Both the position numbers and the translations under genes were made by a program. The notes under the pieces were generated by a model, which was given only the letters and a program-made list of their open reading frames with translations, did no database searches and was not told where the DNA came from. A stretch of 35,452 nt of DNA from Rhodobiaceae bacterium (lineage in GTDB: Bacteria > Pseudomonadota > Alphaproteobacteria > Rhizobiales > NORP267): assembly GCA_020441905.1 (NCBI GenBank), contig JAGRLG010000083.1, positions 1 through 35,452 on the forward strand. Direction: 5' to 3'. Each line of letters starts with the position of its first letter. The stretch's first letter is position 1. Shown piece by piece: positions 1 to 7,920 of the stretch.

Positions 1-528
1 CGTGACCACTAGTCCCAGGCGCTTTTCGATGAAGGCGCGGATCGGCGGCCCGAGCCAGTAGAGCAGGCCGCAGACGATATAGAAGCGCAAGGCGCGCGCC
101 AGCAGGCCGGCGGCCATGAAGACCCAGAAATTGAGGCCGGTGACGCCGCTGGCTATGGTGATGACCTTGTAGGGAAAAGGCGTCAGACCGGCAAAAAGGA
201 CGATCCAGGCGCCGTAATCGTTGTAGTTCTGGGCAAAACGCGAGAACTGGTCGCCATAGCCGTATAGCGACAGGATCGGCCTGCCGAGGCTCTCGAACAG
301 GCCAAAGCCGATGGCATAGCCAAGGGCGCCGCCGGCCACCGAGGCGATGGTGGCGATGGCGGCGATGCGCCAGGCGCGCCGCCGTTCGGCCAGCGTCATG
401 GGAACGAGCATGACATCGGGCGGAATGGGGAAAACGGAGCTTTCGACAAAGGCGACCAGCGCCAGCGCCCAGGTGGCGTGGCGGTGAGCGGAGAGTTCCA
501 GAACCCGGTCATAGAGCTTGCGCAGCAT
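1..528 (-). CDS. VTT/DedA-like (YqaA family) inner membrane protein, partial
   Basis: The leftward frame is open from an ATG at 526-528 to the window edge, giving 176 codons without a stop, so the C-terminus lies outside. The protein starts MLRKLYDRVLEL and has several hydrophobic segments. The stretch FVESSVFPIPPDVMLVPM and the later glycine-rich LFAGLTPFPYKVITIASG match the re-entrant-loop signatures of the VTT (SNARE-associated/DedA) family, closest in form to the short YqaA subgroup. Family members are integral membrane proteins linked to envelope and lipid homeostasis; some act as undecaprenyl-phosphate or phospholipid flippases, but the substrate here cannot be read from sequence. No strong ribosome binding site is seen, so the start is likely but not certain. 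Confidence 0.85.
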   Translation of the reverse strand, partial: MLRKLYDRVLELSAHRHATWALALVAFVESSVFPIPPDVMLVPMTLAERRRAWRIAAIATIASVAGGALGYAIGFGLFESLGRPILSLYGYGDQFSRFAQNYNDYGAWIVLFAGLTPFPYKVITIASGVTGLNFWVFMAAGLLARALRFYIVCGLLYWLGPPIRAFIEKRLGLVVT

Positions 529-660
529 GGCGGCGCTTGTAGCGCCCCGGCGCCCCCGCGTCCATGGGGCAGGTCGGCATATGAGCCAAGGCCGGGCGAT
601 CGGACAGGAAAAAGGCGGCGGGCGCACCCCGGAGATTGGGGTCGGGGGAGGAGCGCGCCC

Positions 661-724
661 GCCAGGTCAGGCCGTTGCCAGGTCAGGCCGTTGCCAGGTC
701 AGGCCGTTGCCAAGTCAGGCTGCC
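661..724. repeat. 16-bp tandem repeat, 3.9 copies
   Basis: Three perfect copies of GCCAGGTCAGGCCGTT (661-676, 677-692, 693-708) are followed by a fourth degenerate copy (709-724). The array lies in the gap between the start of the YqaA-like gene and the stop of the EF-hand gene. It does not belong to any gene I support. The copies abut directly, so this is a simple tandem array and not a CRISPR. Confidence 0.9.
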
Positions 725-745
725 GCCGGATCCGGCTGTGCCCGA

Positions 746-1342
746 TCAATTGCGGCGCATCATGCCGGGGCCGCGGCGGTCGTCGTCGCTCTTCTTGTCG
801 TCATCGTCGCGGTCCCACCAGTGATGGCGGCCGCGATCATCCTCCGACAGGGCGCCGTCGCCATTGCGGTCCATGCGGCTGACAATGCCCGCCGTCGGCC
901 TGGCCAGTTCCTCGGCGGTGATGGCGGCGTCGCCATCGGGGTCGAGGTGCTGGAAGGCGCGCACGGTCATCGGCCGGGTGATCTCGCGAAGCAGGCCCTC
1001 GAATTCCTCGAGGTTCAGCTTGCCGTCCTTGTTGGCGTCATATTTGGCGAAGCGCTCGTCGCGCGCCTTGTCGATCTCGGCCTGGGTCACCTTGCCGTCC
1101 TTGTCGGCGTCGGCGAGGTCGAACATCTGGCGCATCATCTCGCCGCGCGGACCCATATGGCCGCCGCCCATATGGCCGCCGCCCATGTGGCCGGGCATGC
1201 CCATGTGGTGGCCGCCGTCGAAGCCGGGGCCGTAGCCGCGCCCGTGGCGTTCCGAGTCGGCGTGGACCGCGCCGGCAAGGGCGACGGCGCCAATGAGGCC
1301 GGCGAGGGTGGTGCCAAGCAGGATCTTGCCCTTTTTCGTCAT
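746..1342 (-). CDS. Secreted four-EF-hand protein with His/Gly-rich linker
   Basis: This 198-residue protein has an N-terminal signal peptide (MTKKGK, then a hydrophobic core, with likely cleavage near AVHA at residues 25-28), so it should act in the periplasm or outside the cell. Residues 44-63 are a His/Met/Gly-rich linker built from GGGHM repeats. Four EF-hand loops follow: D78-E89, D102-E113, D134-E145 and D158-D169. Loops 1 and 2 are canonical; loop 3 has Ala for the central Gly and loop 4 ends in Asp. The C-terminal tail is very acidic (WWDRDDDDKKSDDD). The ATG at 1340-1342 has AAGGAG seven bases upstream, which decides the start over a longer open frame. Calcium binding follows from the EF-hand family; its cellular role is unknown. 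It is divergent from the two-component system that starts at 1540, with 197 bases between them. Confidence 0.88.
   Translation of the reverse strand: MTKKGKILLGTTLAGLIGAVALAGAVHADSERHGRGYGPGFDGGHHMGMPGHMGGGHMGGGHMGPRGEMMRQMFDLADADKDGKVTQAEIDKARDERFAKYDANKDGKLNLEEFEGLLREITRPMTVRAFQHLDPDGDAAITAEELARPTAGIVSRMDRNGDGALSEDDRGRHHWWDRDDDDKKSDDDRRGPGMMRRN
1152..1196. repeat. 15-bp repeats coding the GGGHM linker
   Basis: Two perfect copies of CCCATATGGCCGCCG (1152-1166, 1167-1181) and one diverged copy (1182-1196) lie inside the EF-hand gene. On the leftward strand they encode the repeated Gly-Gly-Gly-His-Met linker, so copy number may vary without breaking the frame. Confidence 0.8.
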
Positions 1343-1539
1343 ATCGCAACTCCTTGTTCTGTGTGGGTCGGTTCGGTTGAGGTCTTGCCGCCCGGTGATT
1401 GCGATATGGCCTTGGGCCGGTCGCAGAACTATGGCGGCGGGCCGCCATTTGGTCGCGCCGCTTCGCAAGGCCCGCCCCTGACACATTCTGTTACGTTTTT
1501 TTCTTCCCCCGCGGCCGCCAGCGGGGCTAACTCAAGGCC

Positions 1540-2259
1540 ATGGGCGAGACACCGCATATCCTTGTCGTCGACGATCATCGCGATATCCGCGACCTGCTGG
1601 CGCGCTATCTGGCCAAGAACGGCCTGCGCGTGAGCACGGCCGAGGATGGCGCCGCCATGCGCCGGCTGCTCAAGGGCGCGGCGGTCGATCTTGTCGTGCT
1701 CGATGTCATGATGCCGGGAGAGGACGGCCTCAGCCTGTGCCGCTTCCTGCGCGAGAGCACCGATACGCCGGTGATCCTGCTCACCGCCATGGCCGAGGAC
1801 ACCGACCGCGTCGTGGGCCTGGAGATCGGCGCCGACGACTATGTCACCAAGCCGTTCAATCCGCGCGAGTTGCTGGCGCGTATCAAGGCGGTGCTGCGCC
1901 GCGCCCATGCCCTGCCGCCGAGCCGCGAGACGGCGGGCGATGGCGAAGTGGTGTTCGACCGCTGGAAACTGCGACTGGCCCAGCGCGAGCTGGTCGGCGA
2001 GGACGGGGTTTCGGTGGCCCTATCGACCGGCGAGTTCCGCCTGCTCAGCGCCCTGCTCGAGCGGCCGGGCATGGTGCTGTCGCGCGAGCAGCTGCTCGAT
2101 ATCACCCGTGGCCGCCAGGCCGTGCTGTTCGATCGCAGCGTCGATAACCAGGTCAGCAGGCTGCGGCGCAAGATTGAGCGCGACCCGGCCAACCCGCAAC
2201 TGATCAAGACGGTGTGGGGCGGCGGCTATACTTTTGCCGGCAAGGTGGAGCGGCCATGA
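1540..2259 (+). CDS. OmpR/PhoB-family response regulator
   Basis: This 239-residue protein has a receiver domain (about 5-118) followed by a winged-helix DNA-binding domain (about 135-235). The acidic pair is D11-D12, the phospho-acceptor is D55 in VVLDVMMPG, and the switch positions are T82 and K104 (YVTKPF). The C-terminal half carries the typical LSTGEFRLL, RSVDNQVSRLRRKIE and VWGGGYTF signatures. It should bind promoter DNA when phosphorylated by the adjacent kinase. Its stop overlaps the kinase start in an ATGA. The start ATG follows AAGG at short spacing. The divergent EF-hand gene is a reasonable target, but this is inferred from position only. Confidence 0.95.
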   Translation: MGETPHILVVDDHRDIRDLLARYLAKNGLRVSTAEDGAAMRRLLKGAAVDLVVLDVMMPGEDGLSLCRFLRESTDTPVILLTAMAEDTDRVVGLEIGADDYVTKPFNPRELLARIKAVLRRAHALPPSRETAGDGEVVFDRWKLRLAQRELVGEDGVSVALSTGEFRLLSALLERPGMVLSREQLLDITRGRQAVLFDRSVDNQVSRLRRKIERDPANPQLIKTVWGGGYTFAGKVERP

Positions 2260-3710
2260 GGTTCTGGCCCCGCAGCCTGGCCGGACAGCTGATGGCGGCG
2301 CTCGTCGCGGCGCTGCTGGTGGCGCAATTGGTGGCTCTTGTGCTGTTTGCCGGCGAGCGGGCGCGGGCGGTGCGCAGCGCCCAGCGGGAGAATATCGTAT
2401 TGCGCACGGTGGCCCTGGTGCGGCTACTGGAGGAGACGCCGGCGGCCCTGCACCAGAGGATCCTGCAAACCGCCAGCTCGCGCCTGGTGCGGTTTTCGCT
2501 GGACGCGGCGCCCAGCTTGCCCGCCGATGCCGGCGACCTGGCGACGGCGCGTCTGGCGCGCGATTTCGCCACCGCCCTCGGCATCGAGCCGGGCCGGCTG
2601 CGGGTGGCGATGAGCCAGCCGCCGACGGCGGACCGGGTGCCCTTCGGTTTTGGCCACCATGACCGGGACGACCGCCCCTGGTTCGGCCGTCACCATGGCG
2701 ACGGCGATGACGACGACGAGGCGGCGGAACGCGGGCTGCACGGCGAGGGCGCTCGCGCGGGCGCGCGAGCGCATGTGCGATGGATCGGGTTCTCGGTCGG
2801 CCTCGATGACGGGCGCTGGCTCAACGGCGTCACCGGCCCGCCGCCGGGCCTGCCGCCCTTTGGCGCCAGTTTTCTTTTTTCGCTTCTGCTCTCGGTGGCG
2901 GCGGTTTGCGTCGCCGGTCTGCTGCTGGCGCGGCGCATAGCCCGCCCGATCACCAATCTGGCCGCCGCTTCCGAGCGCATGGGGCGGGGCGAAGCGGCAC
3001 AACCGCTGGCCGAGCGCGGCCCCGACGAAGTACGCCGCGCCACCCGCGCCTTCAACGACATGCGCTCGCGCATCGACCGCTTCGTCTCGGACCGCACCCA
3101 GATGCTGGCCGCCATATCCCATGACCTGCGCACGCCGATCACCAGCCTGAGGCTGCGTGCCGAACTGGTGGAGGAGGCCGAGACCCGCGAGCGCCTTGTC
3201 GAGACCATCGATGAAATGCAGCACATGGTCGAGGCAACGCTCGATTTCGTCCGCGCCGAGGGACGCGGCGAGGAAACCCGCGAGATCGATTTGACCGCCC
3301 TGGTGCAGAGCGTGGTCGACGATCTGGCCGAGCTCGGCCACGACGCGCAGATGGCGGCAAGCGAAAGGGTGGTGGTGCGCGGGCGCGCCATGGGGATCAA
3401 GCGGGCGCTGCGCAACCTGATCGAGAACGCGGTTCATTACGGCGCCGCGGCCAGGGTACGGATCGAACAGGGCGACGGGCTGGTACGGGTCGTCATCGCC
3501 GACCGGGGCCCTGGAATTGCCGAGAAGGACCTGGAACGGCTGTTCGAGCCTTTTGTGCGCGGCGATGCCTCGCGCAGCCGTGAAACCGGCGGTATCGGCC
3601 TGGGCCTTGCGGTGGCGCGCACCATCCTGCGCAGCCATGGCGGCGATGTGACGCTGGCCAACCGGCAGGGCGGCGGTCTGGAGGCCGTTCTTGCCCTGCC
3701 GGCGGCGTGA
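2256..3710 (+). CDS. Sensor histidine kinase with His/Asp-rich periplasmic loop
   Basis: This 484-residue inner-membrane kinase starts at the ATG that overlaps the regulator stop (ATGA, 2256-2259), a sign of translational coupling. Order: TM1 about 10-32, periplasmic region about 33-200, TM2 about 201-226, HAMP about 226-285, HisKA with H289 in ISHDLRTPITSLRLR, then HATPase_c with N-box LRNLIENAVHYG, G1 box ADRGPGIAEKDL and G2 box GGIGLGLAVA. All catalytic boxes are intact. The unusual part is the loop at about 134-155, which holds paired histidines (HHD and RHH) and a run of aspartates (GDGDDDDE). Such a loop suggests binding of a divalent cation, or sensing through its loss. The ligand is not known, and a purely structural acidic loop is the alternative. 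Confidence 0.95.
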   Translation: MRFWPRSLAGQLMAALVAALLVAQLVALVLFAGERARAVRSAQRENIVLRTVALVRLLEETPAALHQRILQTASSRLVRFSLDAAPSLPADAGDLATARLARDFATALGIEPGRLRVAMSQPPTADRVPFGFGHHDRDDRPWFGRHHGDGDDDDEAAERGLHGEGARAGARAHVRWIGFSVGLDDGRWLNGVTGPPPGLPPFGASFLFSLLLSVAAVCVAGLLLARRIARPITNLAAASERMGRGEAAQPLAERGPDEVRRATRAFNDMRSRIDRFVSDRTQMLAAISHDLRTPITSLRLRAELVEEAETRERLVETIDEMQHMVEATLDFVRAEGRGEETREIDLTALVQSVVDDLAELGHDAQMAASERVVVRGRAMGIKRALRNLIENAVHYGAAARVRIEQGDGLVRVVIADRGPGIAEKDLERLFEPFVRGDASRSRETGGIGLGLAVARTILRSHGGDVTLANRQGGGLEAVLALPAA

Positions 3711-3758
3711 CCCGCCAGCGGGGAGCCAAAATCGAAGTGCAAAAGAGCTGCGCCCAAG

Positions 3759-3786
3759 TTGACCGGGGCGGATTGGCTTGTATTAT
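3759..3786 (+). promoter_or_regulatory. Sigma-70-type promoter for tRNA-Leu
   Basis: A -35 hexamer TTGACC (3759-3764) and a -10 hexamer TATTAT (3781-3786) are separated by 16 bases. The expected start lies about 8 bases before the mature tRNA 5' end at 3801. Confidence 0.7.
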
Positions 3787-3800
3787 CGCGCGCTTGGTGA

Positions 3801-3887
3801 GCCCCTGTGGCGGAATTGGTAGACGCGGCAGACTCAAAATCTGTTGCCCGCAAGGGCGTGCTGGTTCGACTCCGGCCAGGGGCACCA
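3801..3887 (+). tRNA. tRNA-Leu(CAA)
   Basis: The seven-base acceptor arms GCCCCTG (3801-3807) and CAGGGGC (3877-3883) pair perfectly, followed by discriminator A and an encoded CCA (3885-3887). The D-arm region reads GGCGGAATTGGTAGACGC, typical of class II leucine tRNAs. The anticodon loop CTCAAAA gives anticodon CAA at 3835-3837. There is a long variable arm (about TGCCCGCAAGGGCGT) and a T-arm with GGTTCGACTCC. It reads UUG codons. No integrase or duplicated 3' end is seen nearby, so there is no sign that it serves as an attachment site. Confidence 0.97.
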
Positions 3888-3961
3888 ATGGCGCTATACT
3901 GATGGATGATAGCGCGGTGTGGCGCGTTTCGTGACGCCCGGAGACCGGGCTGGCGGGGGCG

Positions 3962-5020
3962 ATGCGGGGTTTTGCGATCATTGTCTGTCTTTGCGCGGTG
4001 CTGGCGGGAGCGGTGCTTCCGGCAAAGGCGGGTCCGACGCTGGTTTTCGACGCCCGCAGCGGCCGCGTGCTGCATGCCGAGGACGCCACCGCGCCGTGGT
4101 TTCCCGCTTCGCTGACCAAGCTGATGACCGCCTATCTCACCTTCCGCGCCATCCGCGACGGCCGGCTGACGGCGGACAGCCGCATCGTCAATTCCGAACT
4201 TGCCCGCTCACAGCCGCCAAGCAAGATCGGGCTGCCGCTGGGGGCGACGATCTCGGTCGACCAGGCGCTGCGCATCCTCATCGTCAAATCCGCCAATGAT
4301 GTCGCGGTGATGCTGGCCGAGGCGGTATCGGGAACGCTGGACGGTTTTGTCGCCGAAATGAATGCGGTGGCCGCTGAACTCGGCATGAGCGGCAGCCATT
4401 TCGTCAATCCCCATGGATTGCCAGATCCCGGCCAGGTGACGACGGCGCGCGACCTCGGGCTGCTGACGGCGGCGATCATCCGCGATTTTCCGCAATATGA
4501 CGACCTGTTCTCGCTGCCTGGCGTCAAGCTCGGCAAGCGCTATATGCGCTCCCACAATCCGCTGCTCGGCAAGTTCGAGGGCGCCGACGGCATGAAGACC
4601 GGATATATCTGCGCCTCGGGCTACAATATTGTCGCCAGGGCGACGCGCGGAAAACGCTCCGTTGTCGCCGTGGTGCTGGGCGCGCCCAATGGCAAGGAGC
4701 GCAAGGAAACGACCGAGACCCTGCTCGAACAGGGCTTCCAGGATGCCTGGCTCAAATCGGCCTTTGCCCGCAAACTGGCCGATCTCAAGTCGGAAACCGC
4801 GCCCGGCGAGCGGCCCTTCCATATGGGTCCCACGGTGTGCGCCGGCCGTTATCGCGGCGCCGCGGACGCCTATGTGGTGGACGAAGCGCGCCAGCGCGAC
4901 GCCGAGGCGCGCCAGGCCGAAGCCAGCGCGGCCGGCAATCCGATGATCGATGGCGGCGATGAAAACGACACGCCGGAGCCGCCGGAGCCGCCGATGCCGA
5001 CCTTGCGGCCGCAACGCTAG
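3962..5020 (+). CDS. D-alanyl-D-alanine carboxypeptidase (S11 family)
   Basis: This 352-residue periplasmic penicillin-binding protein trims the terminal D-alanine from peptidoglycan stem peptides. A signal peptide spans residues 1-23 (cleavage after AKA). The three active-site motifs of the serine family are present: SLTK with nucleophile S50, SAN at 110-112 and KTG at 212-214. It lacks the beta-rich PBP5 C-terminal domain. Instead it ends in a variable tail rich in Glu, Ala and Pro (PEPPEPPMP), and I see no obvious amphipathic membrane anchor. The gene lies 74 bases after tRNA-Leu and is convergent with the TusA-like gene. It is of the DacA/DacC/DacF group; the exact paralogue cannot be assigned. 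Confidence 0.95.
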   Translation: MRGFAIIVCLCAVLAGAVLPAKAGPTLVFDARSGRVLHAEDATAPWFPASLTKLMTAYLTFRAIRDGRLTADSRIVNSELARSQPPSKIGLPLGATISVDQALRILIVKSANDVAVMLAEAVSGTLDGFVAEMNAVAAELGMSGSHFVNPHGLPDPGQVTTARDLGLLTAAIIRDFPQYDDLFSLPGVKLGKRYMRSHNPLLGKFEGADGMKTGYICASGYNIVARATRGKRSVVAVVLGAPNGKERKETTETLLEQGFQDAWLKSAFARKLADLKSETAPGERPFHMGPTVCAGRYRGAADAYVVDEARQRDAEARQAEASAAGNPMIDGGDENDTPEPPEPPMPTLRPQR

Positions 5021-5056
5021 GCGGGAAGGCCAGGACCTGCGGCCCCGTGACCGGAG

Positions 5057-5299
5057 CTAGGCCTTGTCGGGCCGGCTGCCGGCCTTGCGTATGGTGAAGC
5101 ACAGGACGTCGCCGTCGCGGCTCTGAGCCACCAGTTCATGGCCGCTTTCTGTGCAAAAATGGGGAAAATCAATGGCTGCCGCCGGGTCGGTGGCCTCGAT
5201 GTCGAGCGTCGCCCCGGCAGGCAGGCGCTGAAGGGCCTTGCGCGCCTTGAGCACCGGCAGCGGGCACATCAGTCCTTTGACATCGAGTGTCTCGCGCAT
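5057..5299 (-). CDS. TusA-like sulfur carrier protein
   Basis: This 80-residue cytoplasmic protein matches the TusA/SirA/YedF family from end to end. It begins MRETLDVKGLMCPLPVLKAR, with the invariant CPxP motif and the candidate persulfide cysteine C12. Family members relay sulfur for tRNA thiolation, molybdenum cofactor or other thiol chemistry; which applies here is not shown by the neighbours. The longer upstream open frame was rejected because family proteins begin just before the DxxG-CP core. AAGGGA lies upstream of the ATG at 5297-5299 but at long spacing. Confidence 0.9.
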   Translation of the reverse strand: MRETLDVKGLMCPLPVLKARKALQRLPAGATLDIEATDPAAAIDFPHFCTESGHELVAQSRDGDVLCFTIRKAGSRPDKA

Positions 5300-5414
5300 C
5301 CGTCCGGTGTTCCCTTCCAAAAGGCCATTGGGCCGCCCCGGCTGCTTGTTGGCGCGCCGCCCTGCCATTGTCAACAGCCGGTTCGCCCGCGGCCATTTCA
5401 CTTTTTCTTCACAG

Positions 5415-5466
5415 CCTTTGCAGTGTCCGGCCTTGCCGTGCGCCTTTGCCTCGCCTTTGCAAAAGG
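5415..5466. promoter_or_regulatory. CCTTTGC repeats and palindrome upstream of the acyl-CoA synthetase
   Basis: CCTTTGC occurs three times (5415-5421, 5443-5449, 5454-5460). The last copy forms a palindrome, CCTTT-GCA-AAAGG (5454-5466). The cluster lies about 70-120 bases before the acyl-CoA synthetase start. A regulator site is inferred from spacing and symmetry only, and no known consensus was matched. Confidence 0.3.
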
Positions 5467-5536
5467 GCGATGTTACGATTCGCGTCGCGCCGGCGAACGG
5501 ACGCAGGAGCTAGCTGCGGTTGCGATGGGAGTGACC

Positions 5537-7336
5537 ATGGGCCTGTTCGCCCGTCTGAAGAGCGACTATCTCTATCTGAGCGGGGTGTTGCGCTCCTTGC
5601 GGCGGATTACCCGGGTGGTCCGCAACCCCGATCTCACCTTTCCCGTGGTTATGGAAGGTCTTGCCGGGCGTTTTGGCGACCGCGTGGCGCTGATCGGCGA
5701 AGGCGAGCAACTGACCTATCGCGACTATAACGGCCGCGCCAATGCCTATGCGCGCTGGACCCTGGCCAATGGCGTTGCCAAGGGCGAGACGGTGGCGCTG
5801 CTGATGCATAACCGGCCGGAATTCCTGGTGGCCTGGCTTGGCGTCACCCGGGCCGGCGGGGTCTGCGCCCTGCTCAATACCCATCTGACCGGTGCCGGGC
5901 TTGCCCATTGCCTCAACATCGTGTCGGCGAAACACATCATTGTCGGCGCCGACCTGGCCGAGGTGCTGGAAACGGCGCGGCCGCATCTGGAAGGCAAGGC
6001 GAAGATATGGGTTTCGGCCGGGGCGGGCGGGGAACCGGGACCGATGGAGGCGGCGCTGGCGGGCTATTCGCAAGACCCGCTCGGCAAGGACGAGCGCCCG
6101 GCGCTGAGCAACGAGGACCCCTGCCTCTTCATTTTCACCAGCGGCACTACCGGGCTGCCCAAGGCCGCCAATGTGAACCATTACCGGGTACAGGCGATCA
6201 TGAACGGCTTTTCCGGCGCCACCAATGCCCGGGCCGATGACCGTATTTATGTCTGCCTGCCGCTCTATCACACTTCCGGCGGGGTGCTGGCGCCTGGTTC
6301 GGTGCTCACGGCGGGCGGTTCGGTGGTGGTGCGAAACGGCTTCTCGGCAAGCGCTTTCTGGAGCGACCTGGTGCGCTATGACTGCACCATGTTCCAATAT
6401 ATCGGCGAAATGTGCCGCTATCTGCTCAACAGCCCGGTGCATGAGGACGAGAGGCGCCACAAGGTGAGGCTTTGCTGCGGCAACGGGTTGCGGCCGGATA
6501 TCTGGAACGCCTTCAAGACCAGGTTCCAGATTCCCGCCATTCTCGAATTTTATGCCGCCACCGAAAGCAATGTGGCGCTGATCAATTTCGACGGCCAGCC
6601 CGGCGCCGTCGGGCGCATTCCGTTCTATCTGCGCAAGAAGCTGGTCACCGAGGTCATCCGCTTCGATATCGAGGCCGCGGAGGCGGTGCGCGGCGCGAAT
6701 GGACGCTGCATCCGCGCCGCAGACAACGAGGTCGGCGAGGTCATCGGCAAGGTCATCAACGATCCCAACCGGCCGGCGCAGCGCTTCGAGGGCTATGCCG
6801 ACAAGAAGGAAACGGAAAAGAAGATCCTGCGCGATGTGTTCGAGGATGGCGATGTCTGGTTCCGCACCGGGGACCTGATGCGGCGCGACGGGCGCGGCTA
6901 TTTCTATTTCGTCGACCGGGTCGGCGACACCTTCCGCTGGAAGGGCGAGAATGTCGCGACCTCGGAGGTGGCCGAGACCCTTACCGTCTTTCCCGGCGTG
7001 CGCGAAGCCAATGTCTATGGCGTCAAGGTGCCGGGCCATGACGGGCGGGCCGGCATGGCGGTGCTGGTGGTCGATGCGGATTTCGACCTTGCCGCGCTGC
7101 ACCGCTATATCGGCGAAAACTTGCCGGACTATGCGCGCCCGCTTTTCCTGCGCCTGCGCAAGGACGTCGAGGTGACCACCACATTCAAACAAAAGAAGGT
7201 CGATCTGGTGCGCGAAGGTTTTGATCCGCACGACATAGCCGATCCGATATATTTCGACGATCATGGCGCTCAGGCCTATCGGCGGATGGATGCCGCGCTC
7301 CATGCCCGTATCGCCGCTGGCGAGATCAGGCTTTGA
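5537..7336 (+). CDS. FATP-type long-chain/very-long-chain acyl-CoA synthetase
   Basis: This 599-residue member of the ANL adenylating superfamily activates a fatty acid to acyl-AMP and then acyl-CoA. The P-loop FTSGTTGLPK is near residue 200, the A5-type motif YAATESNVAL near 339, and RTGDLMRRD followed by FYFVDRVGDTFRWKGEN near 441-470. The DRxGDTFRWKGEN motif and the length fit the fatty-acid-transport-protein (FATP/FadD6-like) branch better than classical FadD. The ATG at 5537 has GGGAG five bases upstream. Another ATG four codons earlier (5525) is possible; the open frame further upstream lacks family similarity. A 597-codon antisense open frame covers the same stretch and is treated as a GC-rich shadow. 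Confidence 0.92.
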   Translation: MGLFARLKSDYLYLSGVLRSLRRITRVVRNPDLTFPVVMEGLAGRFGDRVALIGEGEQLTYRDYNGRANAYARWTLANGVAKGETVALLMHNRPEFLVAWLGVTRAGGVCALLNTHLTGAGLAHCLNIVSAKHIIVGADLAEVLETARPHLEGKAKIWVSAGAGGEPGPMEAALAGYSQDPLGKDERPALSNEDPCLFIFTSGTTGLPKAANVNHYRVQAIMNGFSGATNARADDRIYVCLPLYHTSGGVLAPGSVLTAGGSVVVRNGFSASAFWSDLVRYDCTMFQYIGEMCRYLLNSPVHEDERRHKVRLCCGNGLRPDIWNAFKTRFQIPAILEFYAATESNVALINFDGQPGAVGRIPFYLRKKLVTEVIRFDIEAAEAVRGANGRCIRAADNEVGEVIGKVINDPNRPAQRFEGYADKKETEKKILRDVFEDGDVWFRTGDLMRRDGRGYFYFVDRVGDTFRWKGENVATSEVAETLTVFPGVREANVYGVKVPGHDGRAGMAVLVVDADFDLAALHRYIGENLPDYARPLFLRLRKDVEVTTTFKQKKVDLVREGFDPHDIADPIYFDDHGAQAYRRMDAALHARIAAGEIRL

Positions 7337-7359
7337 GGCAGAACGAGAAGGAGGCGAGG

Positions 7360-7920
7360 GTGAACAGCGAACCGCAGACCCTGCCCGGGCCTGACGAGGT
7401 GCTGCGTTTCTGGCGCCAGGCCGGCTCGGGGAAATGGTTCTCGTCCGACCCTGACTTCGACGCCGAGATCGCGCGGCGCTTCGCGGCGCTGAACAAGGCG
7501 GCGGTGGCGGGGCGCTGCGACGACTGGGCGCAAACCGCGCCCGGCGCGCTGGCGCTGATCCTTGTCATCGACCAGTTCTCGCGCAATCTTTTCCGCGGCG
7601 AGGCCACAGCCTTTGCCGGCGACGGCAAGGCCCTGGAGGTGGCCAGACAGGCGATCGCACAAGGCTTCGACAAGGGCGTCGAAAAGACTTTGCGCAGCTT
7701 CTTCTACATGCCTTTCATGCATGCCGAGGACATGGCGGAACAGGAGCGCTCGGTGGCCCTGTTCGAGGCCCTGGACGATCCGGTGGGACTCGATTTCGCC
7801 AGGCAGCATGCCGACATCATCGCCCGTTTCGGGCGCTTTCCCCACCGTAACAAGGCGCTGGGGCGCCCGATGCTGGCGGAAGAACAGGAATTTCTCGATC
7901 AGGGCGGCTTTTCCGCCTGA
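7360..7920 (+). CDS. DUF924 family protein
   Basis: This 186-residue cytoplasmic protein matches the DUF924 (YbfG-like) family along its length. The typical segments are EVLRFWRQAGSGKWF near the N-terminus, LILVIDQFSRNLFRG in the middle, FFYMPFMHAED and the C-terminal RFGRFPHRNKALGR. The fold is thought to be helical and TPR-like; no reaction is established. The start is the GTG at 7360, chosen because AAGGAGG lies at 7348-7354 with five bases of spacing; an upstream TTG has no such site. The gene follows the acyl-CoA synthetase by 23 bases, and its TGA shares a base with the ATG of the next gene (7920). The three genes are probably co-transcribed. Confidence 0.92.
   Translation: MNSEPQTLPGPDEVLRFWRQAGSGKWFSSDPDFDAEIARRFAALNKAAVAGRCDDWAQTAPGALALILVIDQFSRNLFRGEATAFAGDGKALEVARQAIAQGFDKGVEKTLRSFFYMPFMHAEDMAEQERSVALFEALDDPVGLDFARQHADIIARFGRFPHRNKALGRPMLAEEQEFLDQGGFSA

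Noticed and set aside
661..724. Tandem array considered as a CRISPR
   Set aside because: The 16-bp units abut with no spacers, and no cas genes are nearby.
1490..1494. GTTAC upstream of the response regulator compared with GTTAC repeats before the L,D-transpeptidase-like gene (32931-32946)
   Set aside because: Five bases is too short, and only one copy occurs at 1490; a shared regulator is not supported.
518..1633. 371-codon rightward frame across the EF-hand gene
   Set aside because: The opposite strand encodes a signal peptide and four EF-hands with a good ribosome site.
3801..3887. tRNA-Leu as an integration site
   Set aside because: No duplicated tRNA 3' end or integrase within reach; flanking genes look like core genome.
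5510..7303. 597-codon leftward open frame opposite the acyl-CoA synthetase
   Set aside because: It mirrors a well-conserved enzyme and has no recognisable domain; long antisense frames are common in GC-rich coding.
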